Shown here one piece after another: positions 1-6,389 of a stretch of DNA of 10,104 nt. The notes beneath the pieces were generated by a model that saw only the letters and a list, made by a program, of their open reading frames with translations, did not search any database and was not told where the DNA came from. Origin of the DNA: Oscillospiraceae bacterium (GTDB lineage: Bacteria > Bacillota > Clostridia > Oscillospirales > Oscillospiraceae); assembly GCA_017624645.1 (NCBI GenBank), contig JAGAMQ010000009.1:1-10104 (forward strand), written 5' to 3'. Each line of letters starts with the position of its first letter. The first letter of the stretch is position 1. A program made the translations under genes and the position numbers.

Positions 1-336
1 ATGATGACGCGCAAGAGAAGAAATGCTACCCTGAAGCTGGCTAAGGGCTACTGGGGTTCTAAGTCCAAGCACTTTAAGATGGCCAAGCAGGCCGTCATGA
101 AGTCCGGCAACTATGCTTTCGTTGGCCGTAAGCTGAAGAAGCGTGACTACCGCAGACTGTGGATCACCCGTATCAGCGCTGCTGTGAAGCCCTTCGGTCT
201 GAACTATTCCACCTTTATGAACGGTGTGAAGAAGGCCGGCATTGAGATGAACCGCAAGAGCCTGTCCGAGATGGCTATTCAGGACACCGCTGCTTTCGCT
301 GCTCTGGTGGAGCAGGCTAAGGCTGCCCTGAAGTAA
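1..336 (+). CDS. rplT: 50S ribosomal protein L20 (5' partial)
   Basis: This is the bulk of ribosomal protein L20, which binds 23S rRNA early in large-subunit assembly. The visible 111 residues contain the family core: TRKRRN near the N-terminus, [14 protein letters not shown], the KQAVMKS stretch, [13 protein letters not shown], and the C-terminal [10 protein letters not shown]. Normal L20 is about 117-118 residues and begins with roughly seven residues (MARxKGx) before this point. The ATG at base 1 is therefore most likely an internal Met and the true start lies just outside the window. In bacteria this gene usually follows infC and rpmI, and L20 can autoregulate that operon; those genes would be upstream, out of view. 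A strong terminator follows 25 bases after the stop. Identification is very secure; the start is not visible. Confidence 0.97.
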   Translation: MMTRKRRNATLKLAKGYWGSKSKHFKMAKQAVMKSGNYAFVGRKLKKRDYRRLWITRISAAVKPFGLNYSTFMNGVKKAGIEMNRKSLSEMAIQDTAAFAALVEQAKAALK

Positions 337-358
337 TCGGCATCTGATAAGCATTTTC

Positions 359-388
359 AAAAGACCTCACCACGGTGAGGTCTTTTTT
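359..388 (+). terminator. Rho-independent terminator of rplT, embedded in the leader of the next gene
   Basis: A 10-bp perfect stem (361-370 pairs with 375-384) with loop CACG is followed by a run of six T at 383-388. Two A at 359-360 can extend the pairing into the T-run. It sits 25 bases after the rplT stop. The ribosome site of the pseudouridine synthase begins only about five bases after the T-run. That gene must therefore be transcribed by read-through, or from a promoter inside rplT that I could not identify. Confidence 0.9.
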
Positions 389-401
389 CACAGGAGAAAC
401 T

Positions 402-1265
402 ATGGAATTAAAGTATATTGCCGCCCGGGCGGGAAGGCTTTCCTCCTTCCTCCGGGAGGAGATGGCTATGTCTGCCGGGCTGATGAACCGGCTGAAATGG
501 CAGGACAAGCTGTTTGTCAACGGAATTCCCCGGCACACGGATCATACTGTGGTTCCCGGGGATGTGATTACGGTCCCTCTGGAAGAACCTATGCCGGATT
601 ACCCGGCAGAGGAAGGACCGCTGACAATTCTTTATGAAGATGAATATTTGCTGGCGGTGGACAAGCCGGCAGGTATGCTGATCCACCCCTCCCGCAGCGC
701 CAATACCGGCACCCTTGCCAATCGGGTCCTTGCCCATTACCAGAGAACCGGACAGCAATGTGCTTTTCATCCCATTACCCGGCTGGACCGGGATACCTAC
801 GGGGTGGTGCTATTGGGGAAAAATGCCCATGTCCACGCTTTGCTCACTGCCATGCAGGAACAGAAAGCGATCCAAAAGACCTATCATGCCCTGGTGTGGG
901 GCGGTCCGGGAGCGGAGGAAGGGAGCATTGATGCCCCTATTGAACGCAGACCGTTGCCCAGTCTTTTGCGTTATGTAAACCAAACCGGCAAGCCCTCTCT
1001 GACCCGATACCGGGTTTTGCAGCGGCGAAAGGACTGCTGCCTGCTGGCGCTGGAGCCGGTGACCGGCAGGACCCATCAGCTGCGGGTCCACTGCAGCCAT
1101 ATGGGCTTTCCCATTTTGGGAGATCCCCAGTACGGTTCGGAGGAGAGCCTTGCCCTTTCCCAAACCATGGGGCTGACCACACAGGTGCTGTGCGCAAAGG
1201 AACTGAAGCTTTTGCATCCCGTAACCGGGGCACCGTTGATGCTGACCTCCCGGCAGGATGCCTGA
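402..1265 (+). CDS. RluA-family pseudouridine synthase
   Basis: The 287-residue product isomerises specific uridines to pseudouridine, most often in 23S rRNA or tRNA. Residues 1-60 look like a short S4-type RNA-binding region (KLFVNGIPRHTDHTVVPGD). The catalytic domain follows: LLAVDKPAGMLIHPS (83-97), then ITRLDRDTYGVVLLGKN from 125, in which Asp129 is the expected catalytic aspartate. GRTHQLRVHCSHMGFPILGD forms the C-terminal family motif. In the RLD motif the residue before Arg is Thr rather than the common His, and Tyr replaces the usual Ser after RDT; both are tolerated in the family. I chose ATG 402 because CAGGAGA (391-397) lies at good spacing; an upstream in-frame start at 375 would fall within the terminator stem. 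The stop overlaps a possible start of the next gene. RluA, RluC and RluD specificity cannot be told apart here. Confidence 0.93.
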   Translation: MELKYIAARAGRLSSFLREEMAMSAGLMNRLKWQDKLFVNGIPRHTDHTVVPGDVITVPLEEPMPDYPAEEGPLTILYEDEYLLAVDKPAGMLIHPSRSANTGTLANRVLAHYQRTGQQCAFHPITRLDRDTYGVVLLGKNAHVHALLTAMQEQKAIQKTYHALVWGGPGAEEGSIDAPIERRPLPSLLRYVNQTGKPSLTRYRVLQRRKDCCLLALEPVTGRTHQLRVHCSHMGFPILGDPQYGSEESLALSQTMGLTTQVLCAKELKLLHPVTGAPLMLTSRQDA

Positions 1266-1288
1266 TGAACAGAGAAAGAAGGAAGACC

Positions 1289-2455
1289 ATGAAAAACATT
1301 CGGTTTGCTGCCTTGCTGCTGACTGTGATGCTCCTGTGGGGCTGTGCGTTCCAACCCCGGGATCCCCTGCCGGAAGCCACCCCGGAGACAACGACCACAC
1401 AGGCAACTACAGAAGCCACCACCCAGCCTGTCATCGAGACTACGGAGCCACCCCAGCCCATCCTCTATACCATTTCCTTTGCCGGTGACTGCACCCTGGG
1501 CACTGATGAGCTGCTCTACGGGCAGAGCTTTACCTTTGTGAAGGTGGTGGGGGATCAGTATGACTACCCCTTCCAAAATGTGTTGCCCTATTTTGCGGAG
1601 GATGACCTGACCCTTGTGAATTTTGAGGGTACGCTCACAGAGCACCGCACACCAAGGGAAAAGAAATTCCGTTTCCGGGGACCGGTGGAGTATGCCAAGA
1701 TCCTCACCGCCGGAGATATCGAGATGGTGAACCTCAGCAACAATCACAGCTACGATTACGGCGAAGGCGGTTATGAAAGCACTCTGGATGCCCTGCAGAA
1801 AGAGGGTGTTGCCTATGTGGAGGATGAAAGCACTGCCTTGTATACCACCGATACCGGTTTGATCGTGGGTGTGTATGCGGAGCAGTTTAGTGTCAATATG
1901 GACAAGATGAAAAAAGCCGTTGCCCAGCTGCGGCAGGACGGAGCGGAGATCGTCATTGTGTCCTACCACGGCGGTACCGAGGGAAGCTACAAGCTGACCA
2001 ATCTGCAAAAAGACTTTGCCCATGCCTGTATCGATGCCGGTGCGGATATCTTTTTCGGACACCATCCCCATGTGCTGCAGGCCATTGAGGAATACAACGG
2101 GGGTGTCATCTACTACAGCCTTGGCAATTTCTCCTTCGGGGGAAACCGGAATCCCGGGGATAAGGATACCGCAATCCTGCAGCAGGAGATCGTCCGGGAG
2201 ATTGACGGCACAGTGCATTTGGGCCAGACCAAGATCATCCCGTGCTGTTTGAGCAGTACCACCAAGAAGAATACCTATCAGCCCACTCCCTATGAGGAAG
2301 GCACAGCTGCTTATGAACGGGTACTGCAGAAACTGGCAGGTACTTACAAATCCTCCGGCTCCAAGGAGACTACTCCTACGGAAACCACCCAGCCCACCAC
2401 CCAAGAGACTACAGAAGCAACCACGGGGGCGACTGAAGTAACTACAGCACCGTGA
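1289..2455 (+). CDS. CapA-family (PGA_cap) metallophosphatase-like lipoprotein with Thr-rich tails
   Basis: The 388-residue protein has a hydrophobic N-terminus ending LLWGC (Cys19), a plausible lipobox, so it is probably an exported lipoprotein. Residues about 28-57 are a Thr/Glu/Pro-rich linker. The CapA-like fold, related to calcineurin-type phosphoesterases, then runs from about 60. Its motifs in order are SFAGDCTLG, LVNFEGTLTEH, NLSNNHSYDYGEGG, SYHGGTEG, GHHPHVLQ and YYSLGNFSFGG. The last 36 residues are again Thr/Glu-rich. CapA proteins are named for poly-gamma-glutamate capsule synthesis, but most clostridial members lie outside capsule loci, as here, so the substrate is unknown. I chose ATG 1289 because AAGGAAG (1279-1285) precedes it. 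ATG 1265, overlapping the previous stop (TGATG), would add eight residues and is the alternative. The close spacing suggests co-transcription with the pseudouridine synthase gene. Confidence 0.88.
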   Translation: MKNIRFAALLLTVMLLWGCAFQPRDPLPEATPETTTTQATTEATTQPVIETTEPPQPILYTISFAGDCTLGTDELLYGQSFTFVKVVGDQYDYPFQNVLPYFAEDDLTLVNFEGTLTEHRTPREKKFRFRGPVEYAKILTAGDIEMVNLSNNHSYDYGEGGYESTLDALQKEGVAYVEDESTALYTTDTGLIVGVYAEQFSVNMDKMKKAVAQLRQDGAEIVIVSYHGGTEGSYKLTNLQKDFAHACIDAGADIFFGHHPHVLQAIEEYNGGVIYYSLGNFSFGGNRNPGDKDTAILQQEIVREIDGTVHLGQTKIIPCCLSSTTKKNTYQPTPYEEGTAAYERVLQKLAGTYKSSGSKETTPTETTQPTTQETTEATTGATEVTTAP

Positions 2456-2482
2456 TAACCTGCTTTTCAAACTTCAATGAGC

Positions 2483-2523
2483 AACGCACCCCCGGGTCGG
2501 ACGACCCGGGGGTGCGTTTTTTT
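2483..2523 (+). terminator. Strong Rho-independent terminator after the CapA-like gene
   Basis: A perfect 14-bp GC-rich stem (2485-2498 with 2503-2516) has loop GGAC and is followed by seven T at 2517-2523. It lies 28 bases after the CapA-like stop. It also separates this gene from the convergent YhcH-family gene, whose stop is at 2529. On the minus strand the hairpin is not followed by a T-run, so it mainly serves the plus strand. Confidence 0.95.
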
Positions 2524-2528
2524 GAGGG

Positions 2529-2987
2529 TTATACTCTGACCTTTACCACGATCTTTTTTGCCGGGGCGGGGGTCTCGTTCAGAGAGACACAGGGCATGTG
2601 GATATCGTGGGGGAAGAAAATGGCATATTCTCCGGCTCCCACGGTGCCGGCAGCGGCATCCTCATTGGGGGCATAGAACTGGCAGTCCTTGTCCGGGTTG
2701 TAGGGGACATTTTCTGTCATCTTGGAAATGTCTGCCCACTTCATGATCTCCGCACCGGACACCATGAACTGAATGTCGATGTAGTTGCGGTGGCCTTCAA
2801 ATTTAGCATTGGCAGTGAGCTTGGTGTTGTACTCCTGCACCATGGCATAAAGCGCGGTGCCGTCCAGTTCGTACCGGCCGACAGGCAGGTTTTCTGCCAT
2901 CGCTTTCTTGCAGAAAGCAAAGGCCTCTTCAAACTTGGGGTGGACACCCCGATACAGGGCGCAGTTTTGGATGTTGTCCAGAATCAT
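2529..2987 (-). CDS. YhcH/YjgK/YiaL family protein (DUF386)
   Basis: This 152-residue protein matches the YhcH/YjgK/YiaL family in length and motifs. It starts MILDNIQN and carries the hallmark FEGHRNYIDIQFMVSG (about 63-78) and FFPHDIHMPC (about 124-133). The acidic and His residues in these motifs are the usual metal-site residues of the cupin-like beta barrel. Family members often sit in sialic-acid or other sugar catabolic operons, and E. coli YhcH (NanQ) has been linked to sialic acid anomer handling. There is no such operon here, so the sugar is unknown. ATG 2987 has an excellent AGGAGGA site (3000-2994) six bases upstream. A TATACT box lies at 3021-3016 without a convincing -35, so it may have its own weak promoter. 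It could also receive read-through from the permease gene 129 bases upstream. Confidence 0.92.
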   Translation of the reverse strand: MILDNIQNCALYRGVHPKFEEAFAFCKKAMAENLPVGRYELDGTALYAMVQEYNTKLTANAKFEGHRNYIDIQFMVSGAEIMKWADISKMTENVPYNPDKDCQFYAPNEDAAAGTVGAGEYAIFFPHDIHMPCVSLNETPAPAKKIVVKVRV

Positions 2988-3078
2988 AATGAGTCCTCCT
3001 GTTGTTTTTTTGTTCAGTATAGCATATCTGTGGGGGTTTGAACAGTCCTTTTAGAAAATTTCTCCTTTGTATGGGTTG

Positions 3079-3098
3079 CCCGGTGGAAGAGGACCGGG
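3079..3098 (-). repeat. Hairpin after the purine permease gene
   Basis: On the minus strand, CCCGGT and ACCGGG form a 6-bp stem with an 8-base loop, 19 bases after the permease stop. No T-run follows on the minus strand, so this is at best a weak or Rho-assisted terminator. Read-through into the YhcH-family gene is plausible. Confidence 0.4.
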
Positions 3099-3116
3099 TT
3101 TCCTGTCCGGATGGAT

Positions 3117-4481
3117 TTACAGGAAGATGTACTTGAGGACAAACAGCACAGAAAGGACATACATGAGGGGCGTCACTTTCTTAGCCTTGCCGGTGCAAAG
3201 ATTCAGCACTACATAGGAGATGATACCAAGACTGATGCCCTCGGAGATGCTGTAGAACAGGGGCATGGCAATGATGGCGATATAGGCGGGGATGGCCTCG
3301 GTGAGGTTGTGGTCCCCAAAGGAGATCTCGGTGACGGAGCTGACCATCAGGAAGCCTACCATGATCAGTGCCGGGGCAGTGGCAAAGGAGGGGATGGCAG
3401 TGAACAGGGGGGCAAACAGGGTGGACAGCAGAAACAGCACGCCGGTGACCATTGCGGTCAGTCCGGTACGGCCGCCGGCGGCAACACCGGAGGCGGATTC
3501 CACAAAGGTAGTGACGGTGGAGGTGCCCAGGACAGCTCCCACGGTTGTACCCACGGCATCTGCCATCAGTGCAGGCTTCACCTTCGGAAGACGGCCCTTT
3601 TCGTCCAGCATATTTGCCTTGGTGGCAACGCCGATCAGAGTGCCCAGGGTGTCAAACAGATCCACAAACAGGAAAGCAAAGATGACAACTGCAAAATCCA
3701 GAACACGGATATTGCTCCAGTCTACCCGGAAGCACTGGAAGAAGGTTTCGCCCAGTGAAGAGAAGTCAAAGGAAACCACGGCAGAGGGGATCAGAGAATA
3801 AAAGCCTGCTTCGGGGTTGGGGGCATACACACCGGCGAGCTGGCACAGGATGCCCAGCAGCCAAGTGGCGACAATGCCAATGAGGATAGCACCCTTGACT
3901 TTGCGGATATGCAATACCGCGGTAAACAGCAAGCCGGTGACAGCCAAAAGAGCGCAAATGCCATGGGTGTTAAAATTCTCGGTGAAGCTGGTGATGGTCA
4001 CCAGTGTGGAGGAATCCACCGCAAGACCTGCGTTCTGCAGGCCGATAAAAGCGATAAACAGACCGATGCCCACGGATACGCCCCGTTTGAGGGTCAGGGG
4101 AATGGCATTGAAAATGGCTTCACGGACATTGGTCAGGGACAGTACAATGAAGATCAGACCTTCTGCGAATACAGCCAGCAGTGCAATCTGCCAGGAATAG
4201 CCCATACCCAGCACCACCGTATAGGCAAGATACGCGTTGAGGCCCATGCCAGCAGACAGGGCAAAGGGCAGATTTGCCATCAGCGCCATAGAGGCTGTGG
4301 CGATAAAGGATGCCAATGCCGTGGCAAGGAGTACGGCATTGGTGTTCATGCCGGCGTCTCCCAAAATACTGGGGTTCACGGCAAGAATGTATGCCATGGT
4401 CATGAAGGTGGTGATACCTGCGATCACCTCGGTTTTCACATTGGTGTTGTTTTCTTTCAGCTTAAACAGCTTTTCCAGCAT
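3117..4481 (-). CDS. NCS2/AzgA-type purine (guanine/hypoxanthine/adenine) permease
   Basis: This 454-residue inner-membrane protein belongs to the AzgA/PbuG branch of the NCS2 nucleobase permeases, which import purine bases by proton symport. Visible signatures are AYILAVNPSIL (30-40), SAGMGLNAYLAYTVV (76-90), FAEGLIFIVLS (105-115), TLKRGVSVGIGLFIAFIGLQNAG (130-152), FVDLFDTLGTLIGVA (272-286) and the substrate-site region GTSTVTTFVESASGVAAGGRTG (319-340). Most of the rest is hydrophobic and consistent with 12-14 membrane segments. Length is normal and the frame is intact. ATG 4481 has GGGAAGGAA (4499-4491) upstream. A promoter at 4562-4534 and a palindrome in the leader suggest the gene is its own unit. 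I looked for a purine riboswitch aptamer upstream and found none. Guanine/hypoxanthine and adenine specificity cannot be separated from sequence alone. Confidence 0.95.
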   Translation of the reverse strand: MLEKLFKLKENNTNVKTEVIAGITTFMTMAYILAVNPSILGDAGMNTNAVLLATALASFIATASMALMANLPFALSAGMGLNAYLAYTVVLGMGYSWQIALLAVFAEGLIFIVLSLTNVREAIFNAIPLTLKRGVSVGIGLFIAFIGLQNAGLAVDSSTLVTITSFTENFNTHGICALLAVTGLLFTAVLHIRKVKGAILIGIVATWLLGILCQLAGVYAPNPEAGFYSLIPSAVVSFDFSSLGETFFQCFRVDWSNIRVLDFAVVIFAFLFVDLFDTLGTLIGVATKANMLDEKGRLPKVKPALMADAVGTTVGAVLGTSTVTTFVESASGVAAGGRTGLTAMVTGVLFLLSTLFAPLFTAIPSFATAPALIMVGFLMVSSVTEISFGDHNLTEAIPAYIAIIAMPLFYSISEGISLGIISYVVLNLCTGKAKKVTPLMYVLSVLFVLKYIFL

Positions 4482-4509
4482 ATAATACGCTTCCTTCCCA
4501 TGTAGTCAC

Positions 4510-4523
4510 TCCGCACCTGCGGA
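4510..4523. promoter_or_regulatory. 14-bp palindrome in the purine permease leader
   Basis: TCCGCA-CC-TGCGGA is a perfect 6+6 palindrome between the predicted -10 box (4539-4534) and the ribosome site (4499-4491) of the permease gene. That is a position where a repressor would block transcription or a small RNA hairpin would form. The same half-sites occur again at 6263-6276 with a different two-base centre. No regulator can be named. Confidence 0.5.
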
Positions 4524-4533
4524 ATACACGATC

Positions 4534-4562
4534 AGTATACCACTTTCTGCTGTTATCCACAA
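4534..4562 (-). promoter_or_regulatory. Predicted sigma-A promoter of the purine permease gene
   Basis: On the minus strand, TTGTGG (4562-4557) is followed by a 17-base spacer and TATACT (4539-4534). The -10 is good and the -35 matches the first three consensus bases. It would give a leader of about 45 bases carrying the palindrome and ribosome site. Confidence 0.55.
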
Positions 4563-4643
4563 TACAAAAATCGAGAACGATGGGTTATATTTTGTAGCGT
4601 TACAATTGATGTGAGACCAAGAGAATAGAAAAAAGCCATTGAG

Positions 4644-4682
4644 TTCGTTAGAATAGAGTCATCACAACCACACCCTAACGAA
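4644..4682 (+). repeat. Inverted repeat in the leader of the transposase remnant
   Basis: TTCGTTAG (4644-4651) and CTAACGAA (4675-4682) are perfect 8-bp inverted repeats just before the transposase start. The second arm abuts the GAAAGG candidate ribosome site. In several insertion sequences such a hairpin hides the ribosome site when transcription enters from outside; that role is an inference here. Confidence 0.45.
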
Positions 4683-4696
4683 AGGTTTCAATCGCC

Positions 4697-5240
4697 ATGG
4701 TTATAGTAAAAGATAATAAGCTGAAAAACAAGCGGTATTTACCGCATGAACTGACTACAAAGATCAATTCTGTGAAATTGTATCGCCAGCCCAAGGATAT
4801 TGACTTTATTTTGCGCCGGTATCACATTTCTAAAGCATCTCTTATGCGTTGGAACAAACTGTACGACGGCACCAAGGATCATTGGTACCAAAGTCTCACC
4901 GTCCCCGCAGCCAGCACCCAATGCTCATACAGAGCAAGAATTGAACTGAATCCGGAACTACCATCGTCGCAACCCCAACATCAGCATTTGTGAGTTGTAC
5001 GGCAAGCTGCGTCAGGAGAAGGCTTACAGCAGACATCCAGGCCCTTAGTACCGTGTGTTCGTCCGGCTCGGTTATCGCAAGAGGGTAGAGTCTACCAAGA
5101 AGAAATCTAAGCACCGTGGGCATTCCGATACCCTCAAAGAACTGGGCAAAAAGTGGCAAATGGATGTGAAATATGTGCCAACTGTCTGCTATGTGGGCAC
5201 AGACGTTGAGAAATGCTATCAATATATCCAGTCCCGTATG
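4697..5240 (+). pseudogene. Decayed IS3-type transposase remnant
   Basis: The N-terminus reads in frame from ATG 4697: a helix-turn-helix region with KSVKLYRxxKDI-like sequence and YHISKASLMRWNKLYDGTK. A one-base deletion near 4876-4880 and another near 4918-4922 then shift the frame. The continuing frame reads NAHTEQELN-stop-IRNYHRRNPNISICELYGKLR, then a TAG at 5046-5048, then YRVFVRLGYRK and KWQMDVKYVPT. The last contains the expected first catalytic Asp of the DDE/IS3 integrase core. The TGA at 4947-4949 stands where Trp (TGG) is expected. After YQY near 5220 the similarity fades, with perhaps one degraded block to about 5240; the rest of the catalytic domain is missing. The gene cannot make an active transposase. 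The IS3-type assignment is from motif recognition. Confidence 0.85.
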
Positions 5241-5293
5241 CTGTTTACTTTACCTGCGTTAAGTTTTGTTTCACACCTTAATTTTAACGCCAA

Positions 5294-5332
5294 CGCCCGA
5301 CTCTTGTACAGAGCCGGGCGCTGAATTTTTTT
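5294..5332 (+). terminator. Terminator-like hairpin
   Basis: CGCCCG (5294-5299) pairs with CGGGCG (5315-5320); after one mismatch, CTCT (5301-5304) pairs with AGAG (5310-5313). Five bases after the stem comes a run of seven T (5326-5332). It looks like an intrinsic terminator without an intact gene upstream, probably left over from the mobile element or a lost gene. Confidence 0.6.
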
Positions 5333-5335
5333 AGG

Positions 5336-5362
5336 GCTGCCTCACTTTGCTAGTGAGACAGC
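5336..5362. repeat. Inverted repeat GCTG-N-CTCAC / GTGAG-N-CAGC
   Basis: Two arms of nine paired bases with one mismatch (5336-5345 and 5353-5362) flank a 7-base loop. The GGGCTG...CTCA pattern recalls ends of some insertion sequences, but no partner end was found. Confidence 0.5.
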
Positions 5363-5419
5363 GTCTTCTTGTTGGCTCTACCCAAACTATTGACATAGAA
5401 CCACTTTCGACAGACTGAG

Positions 5420-5445
5420 GGTGCGTTGCAATGTTGCAACGCACC
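5420..5445. repeat. Perfect 12+12 palindrome downstream of the DUF2461 gene
   Basis: GGTGCGTTGCAA (5420-5431) and TTGCAACGCACC (5434-5445) are perfect inverted repeats around a TG centre, 14 bases past the DUF2461 stop on the minus strand. No T-run follows on the minus strand and only three T follow on the plus strand. It could be an atypical terminator hairpin, an mRNA-end stabiliser or a mobile-element trace. Confidence 0.65.
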
Positions 5446-5459
5446 ATTTGACCAATGTT

Positions 5460-6107
5460 CTACACCTGAAACTGGCAGAAAAACTCATACAAAGGCGTGA
5501 GCTTTTGAAGCAGCACTGCTGCCCGTTTTCCCAGCTCCGGTCCAAAAACCTCCGGGCCTACCTCTTCGGTGACAGTGCAGAAAATGCAGTCCTTCCATGC
5601 GTAGAAAGGCTCCAATTCTTTACCGGGACATTCCTTTGGCCGCTTGTAAAGATTGGCGGTAATGGGGATACCGGTGGCTTTCTCCGTGTCCCGGACCAGC
5701 TTTGTGAACTGACGGGGATGGGCGGCAATATGCCTGCGGAAAGCCTCCATGGTAGACGGACGGGGACGGTACAGCGCAAAACCGTAGGTCACCCCCTCGG
5801 GGCAGATCTCAAAATACAAGCAGGGATTTTCTGCCCACCACTGCACATCCGGACGAATACAGATCCAAAGGCTCTCCTTATAGGGCAGAGGATGATGCAG
5901 CCGGGTATCCCGATAGATCCGGCTGACCTTCAGCACATGACCGGTCTTTTGGAGAAACGGAGCAAACAGATCCTTTCCCAATGCCTTGGTAGGTTCGTAC
6001 AGATAGTTTACATAATCTTTCTTGTGGGCCAGAAACCAGTCCCGGTTGTTGTTCATTCGGATTCCCCAAAGAAAATCTACCGTTTCAGGACTGTAGCCTT
6101 CAAACAT
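5460..6107 (-). CDS. DUF2461 family protein
   Basis: The 215-residue protein carries the pattern of the DUF2461 (TIGR02453) family. It opens FLWGIRMNNNRDWFLAHKKDY (12-32), then KVSRIYRDTRLHHPLPYKESLWI, an ECPEG-type beta region, and a C-terminal half with LYKRPKECPGKEL. Family members are small cytoplasmic proteins of unknown biochemical role, and length is typical. There is no signal peptide or membrane segment. ATG 6107 has AAGGATG upstream at good spacing. A promoter TTAACA-18-TATACA lies at 6159-6130; its -35 overlaps the end of a MITE-like element, so the gene may owe its promoter to that insertion. It appears to be monocistronic and is followed by a perfect palindrome. Confidence 0.88.
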   Translation of the reverse strand: MFEGYSPETVDFLWGIRMNNNRDWFLAHKKDYVNYLYEPTKALGKDLFAPFLQKTGHVLKVSRIYRDTRLHHPLPYKESLWICIRPDVQWWAENPCLYFEICPEGVTYGFALYRPRPSTMEAFRRHIAAHPRQFTKLVRDTEKATGIPITANLYKRPKECPGKELEPFYAWKDCIFCTVTEEVGPEVFGPELGKRAAVLLQKLTPLYEFFCQFQV

Positions 6108-6129
6108 AGGATCACATCCTTTTTGATTG

Positions 6130-6159
6130 TGTATAGACCCCCCGCCCAGTCTATGTTAA
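6130..6159 (-). promoter_or_regulatory. Predicted sigma-A promoter of the DUF2461 gene
   Basis: On the minus strand, TTAACA (6159-6154), an 18-base spacer and TATACA (6135-6130) form a plausible promoter. The -35 lies at the edge of the terminal inverted repeat of the element at 6158-6389 and is preceded by AAATTGGAA. The same arrangement is seen at the BMP operon promoter. Confidence 0.55.
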
Positions 6160-6389
6160 TTCCAATTTCTCCAACAGTTGTGTGCAGGCTCCCTCTGATG
6201 AGGGAGCTGTCAATTGCCAAATCCAGGCAATTGACTGAGGGAGAGATAATGCTCCGATTCTATCCGCAATTGCGGACAATCGCAGAATTTACTACCCCTC
6301 AGACGAAAATCAAAGATTTTCGCCAGCTCCCCTGACAAGGGGAGCCTTTGGCTGGTGCGAAATTTGAAACCGTTGGATAGATTGGAATT
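6158..6389. mobile_element. MITE-like non-coding element with terminal inverted repeats and nested hairpins
   Basis: The ends are 18-base inverted repeats matching at 16 of 18 positions (6158-6175 against 6372-6389). Inside, two inverted arms are related to each other: AGGCTCCC...GGGAGCTG at 6186-6208 and its counterpart at 6326-6347. Each arm holds two hairpins. Left: GCTCCCTC/GAGGGAGC (6188-6207) and a 10-bp stem at 6209-6218 with 6226-6235. Right: an 8-bp stem at 6304-6311 with 6315-6322, and GCTCCCCT/AGGGGAGC (6326-6345). The centre holds the palindrome TCCGCA-AT-TGCGGA (6263-6276). No coding sequence is visible. The right end runs up to the last base of the phosphoesterase TAA stop. Hairpin-rich GGCTCCCT repeats of this look occur in gut Clostridia. 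No clear target duplication was seen, so mobility is inferred. Confidence 0.7.

Larger units (their letters stand above)
5241..5459. other. Gene-free stretch with IS-derived or terminator-like inverted repeats
   Basis: No coding sequence was found between the transposase remnant and the DUF2461 gene. The stretch holds a terminator-like hairpin (5294-5332), a second inverted repeat (5336-5362), a sequence CTCTACCCAAACTATTGACA (5376-5395) that resembles an IS end, and a long palindrome (5420-5445). No matching left IS end or target duplication could be recognised. Confidence 0.6.

Noticed and set aside
1076..2470. A 464-codon open frame on the minus strand
   Set aside because: It lies wholly antisense to the well-supported pseudouridine synthase and CapA-like genes, has no recognisable family motif and looks like a codon-bias shadow.
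3111..3758. A plus-strand frame rich in Gly, Gln and His
   Set aside because: It is antisense to the membrane permease; its odd composition is the complement of hydrophobic codons.
4482..4600. A purine riboswitch upstream of the purine permease
   Set aside because: The conserved aptamer core and the paired loop sequences were looked for on the minus strand and not found; the leader of about 45 bases is also too short.
4697..5240. Programmed frameshifting in the transposase, as in intact IS3 elements
   Set aside because: There are two -1 shifts plus two stops and a truncated core, so decay explains it better than one regulated slip.
5390..5395. A perfect TTGACA as a plus-strand -35 box
   Set aside because: No -10-like hexamer lies at 15-19 bases downstream, and it reads better as part of an IS-end-like sequence.
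5421..6335. A 304-codon plus-strand frame
   Set aside because: It runs antisense to the DUF2461 gene and into the hairpin element, with no motif.
6188..6345. A CRISPR array, suggested by repeated hairpins
   Set aside because: The repeats are inverted and diverged, with no regular direct repeats and spacers and no cas genes.
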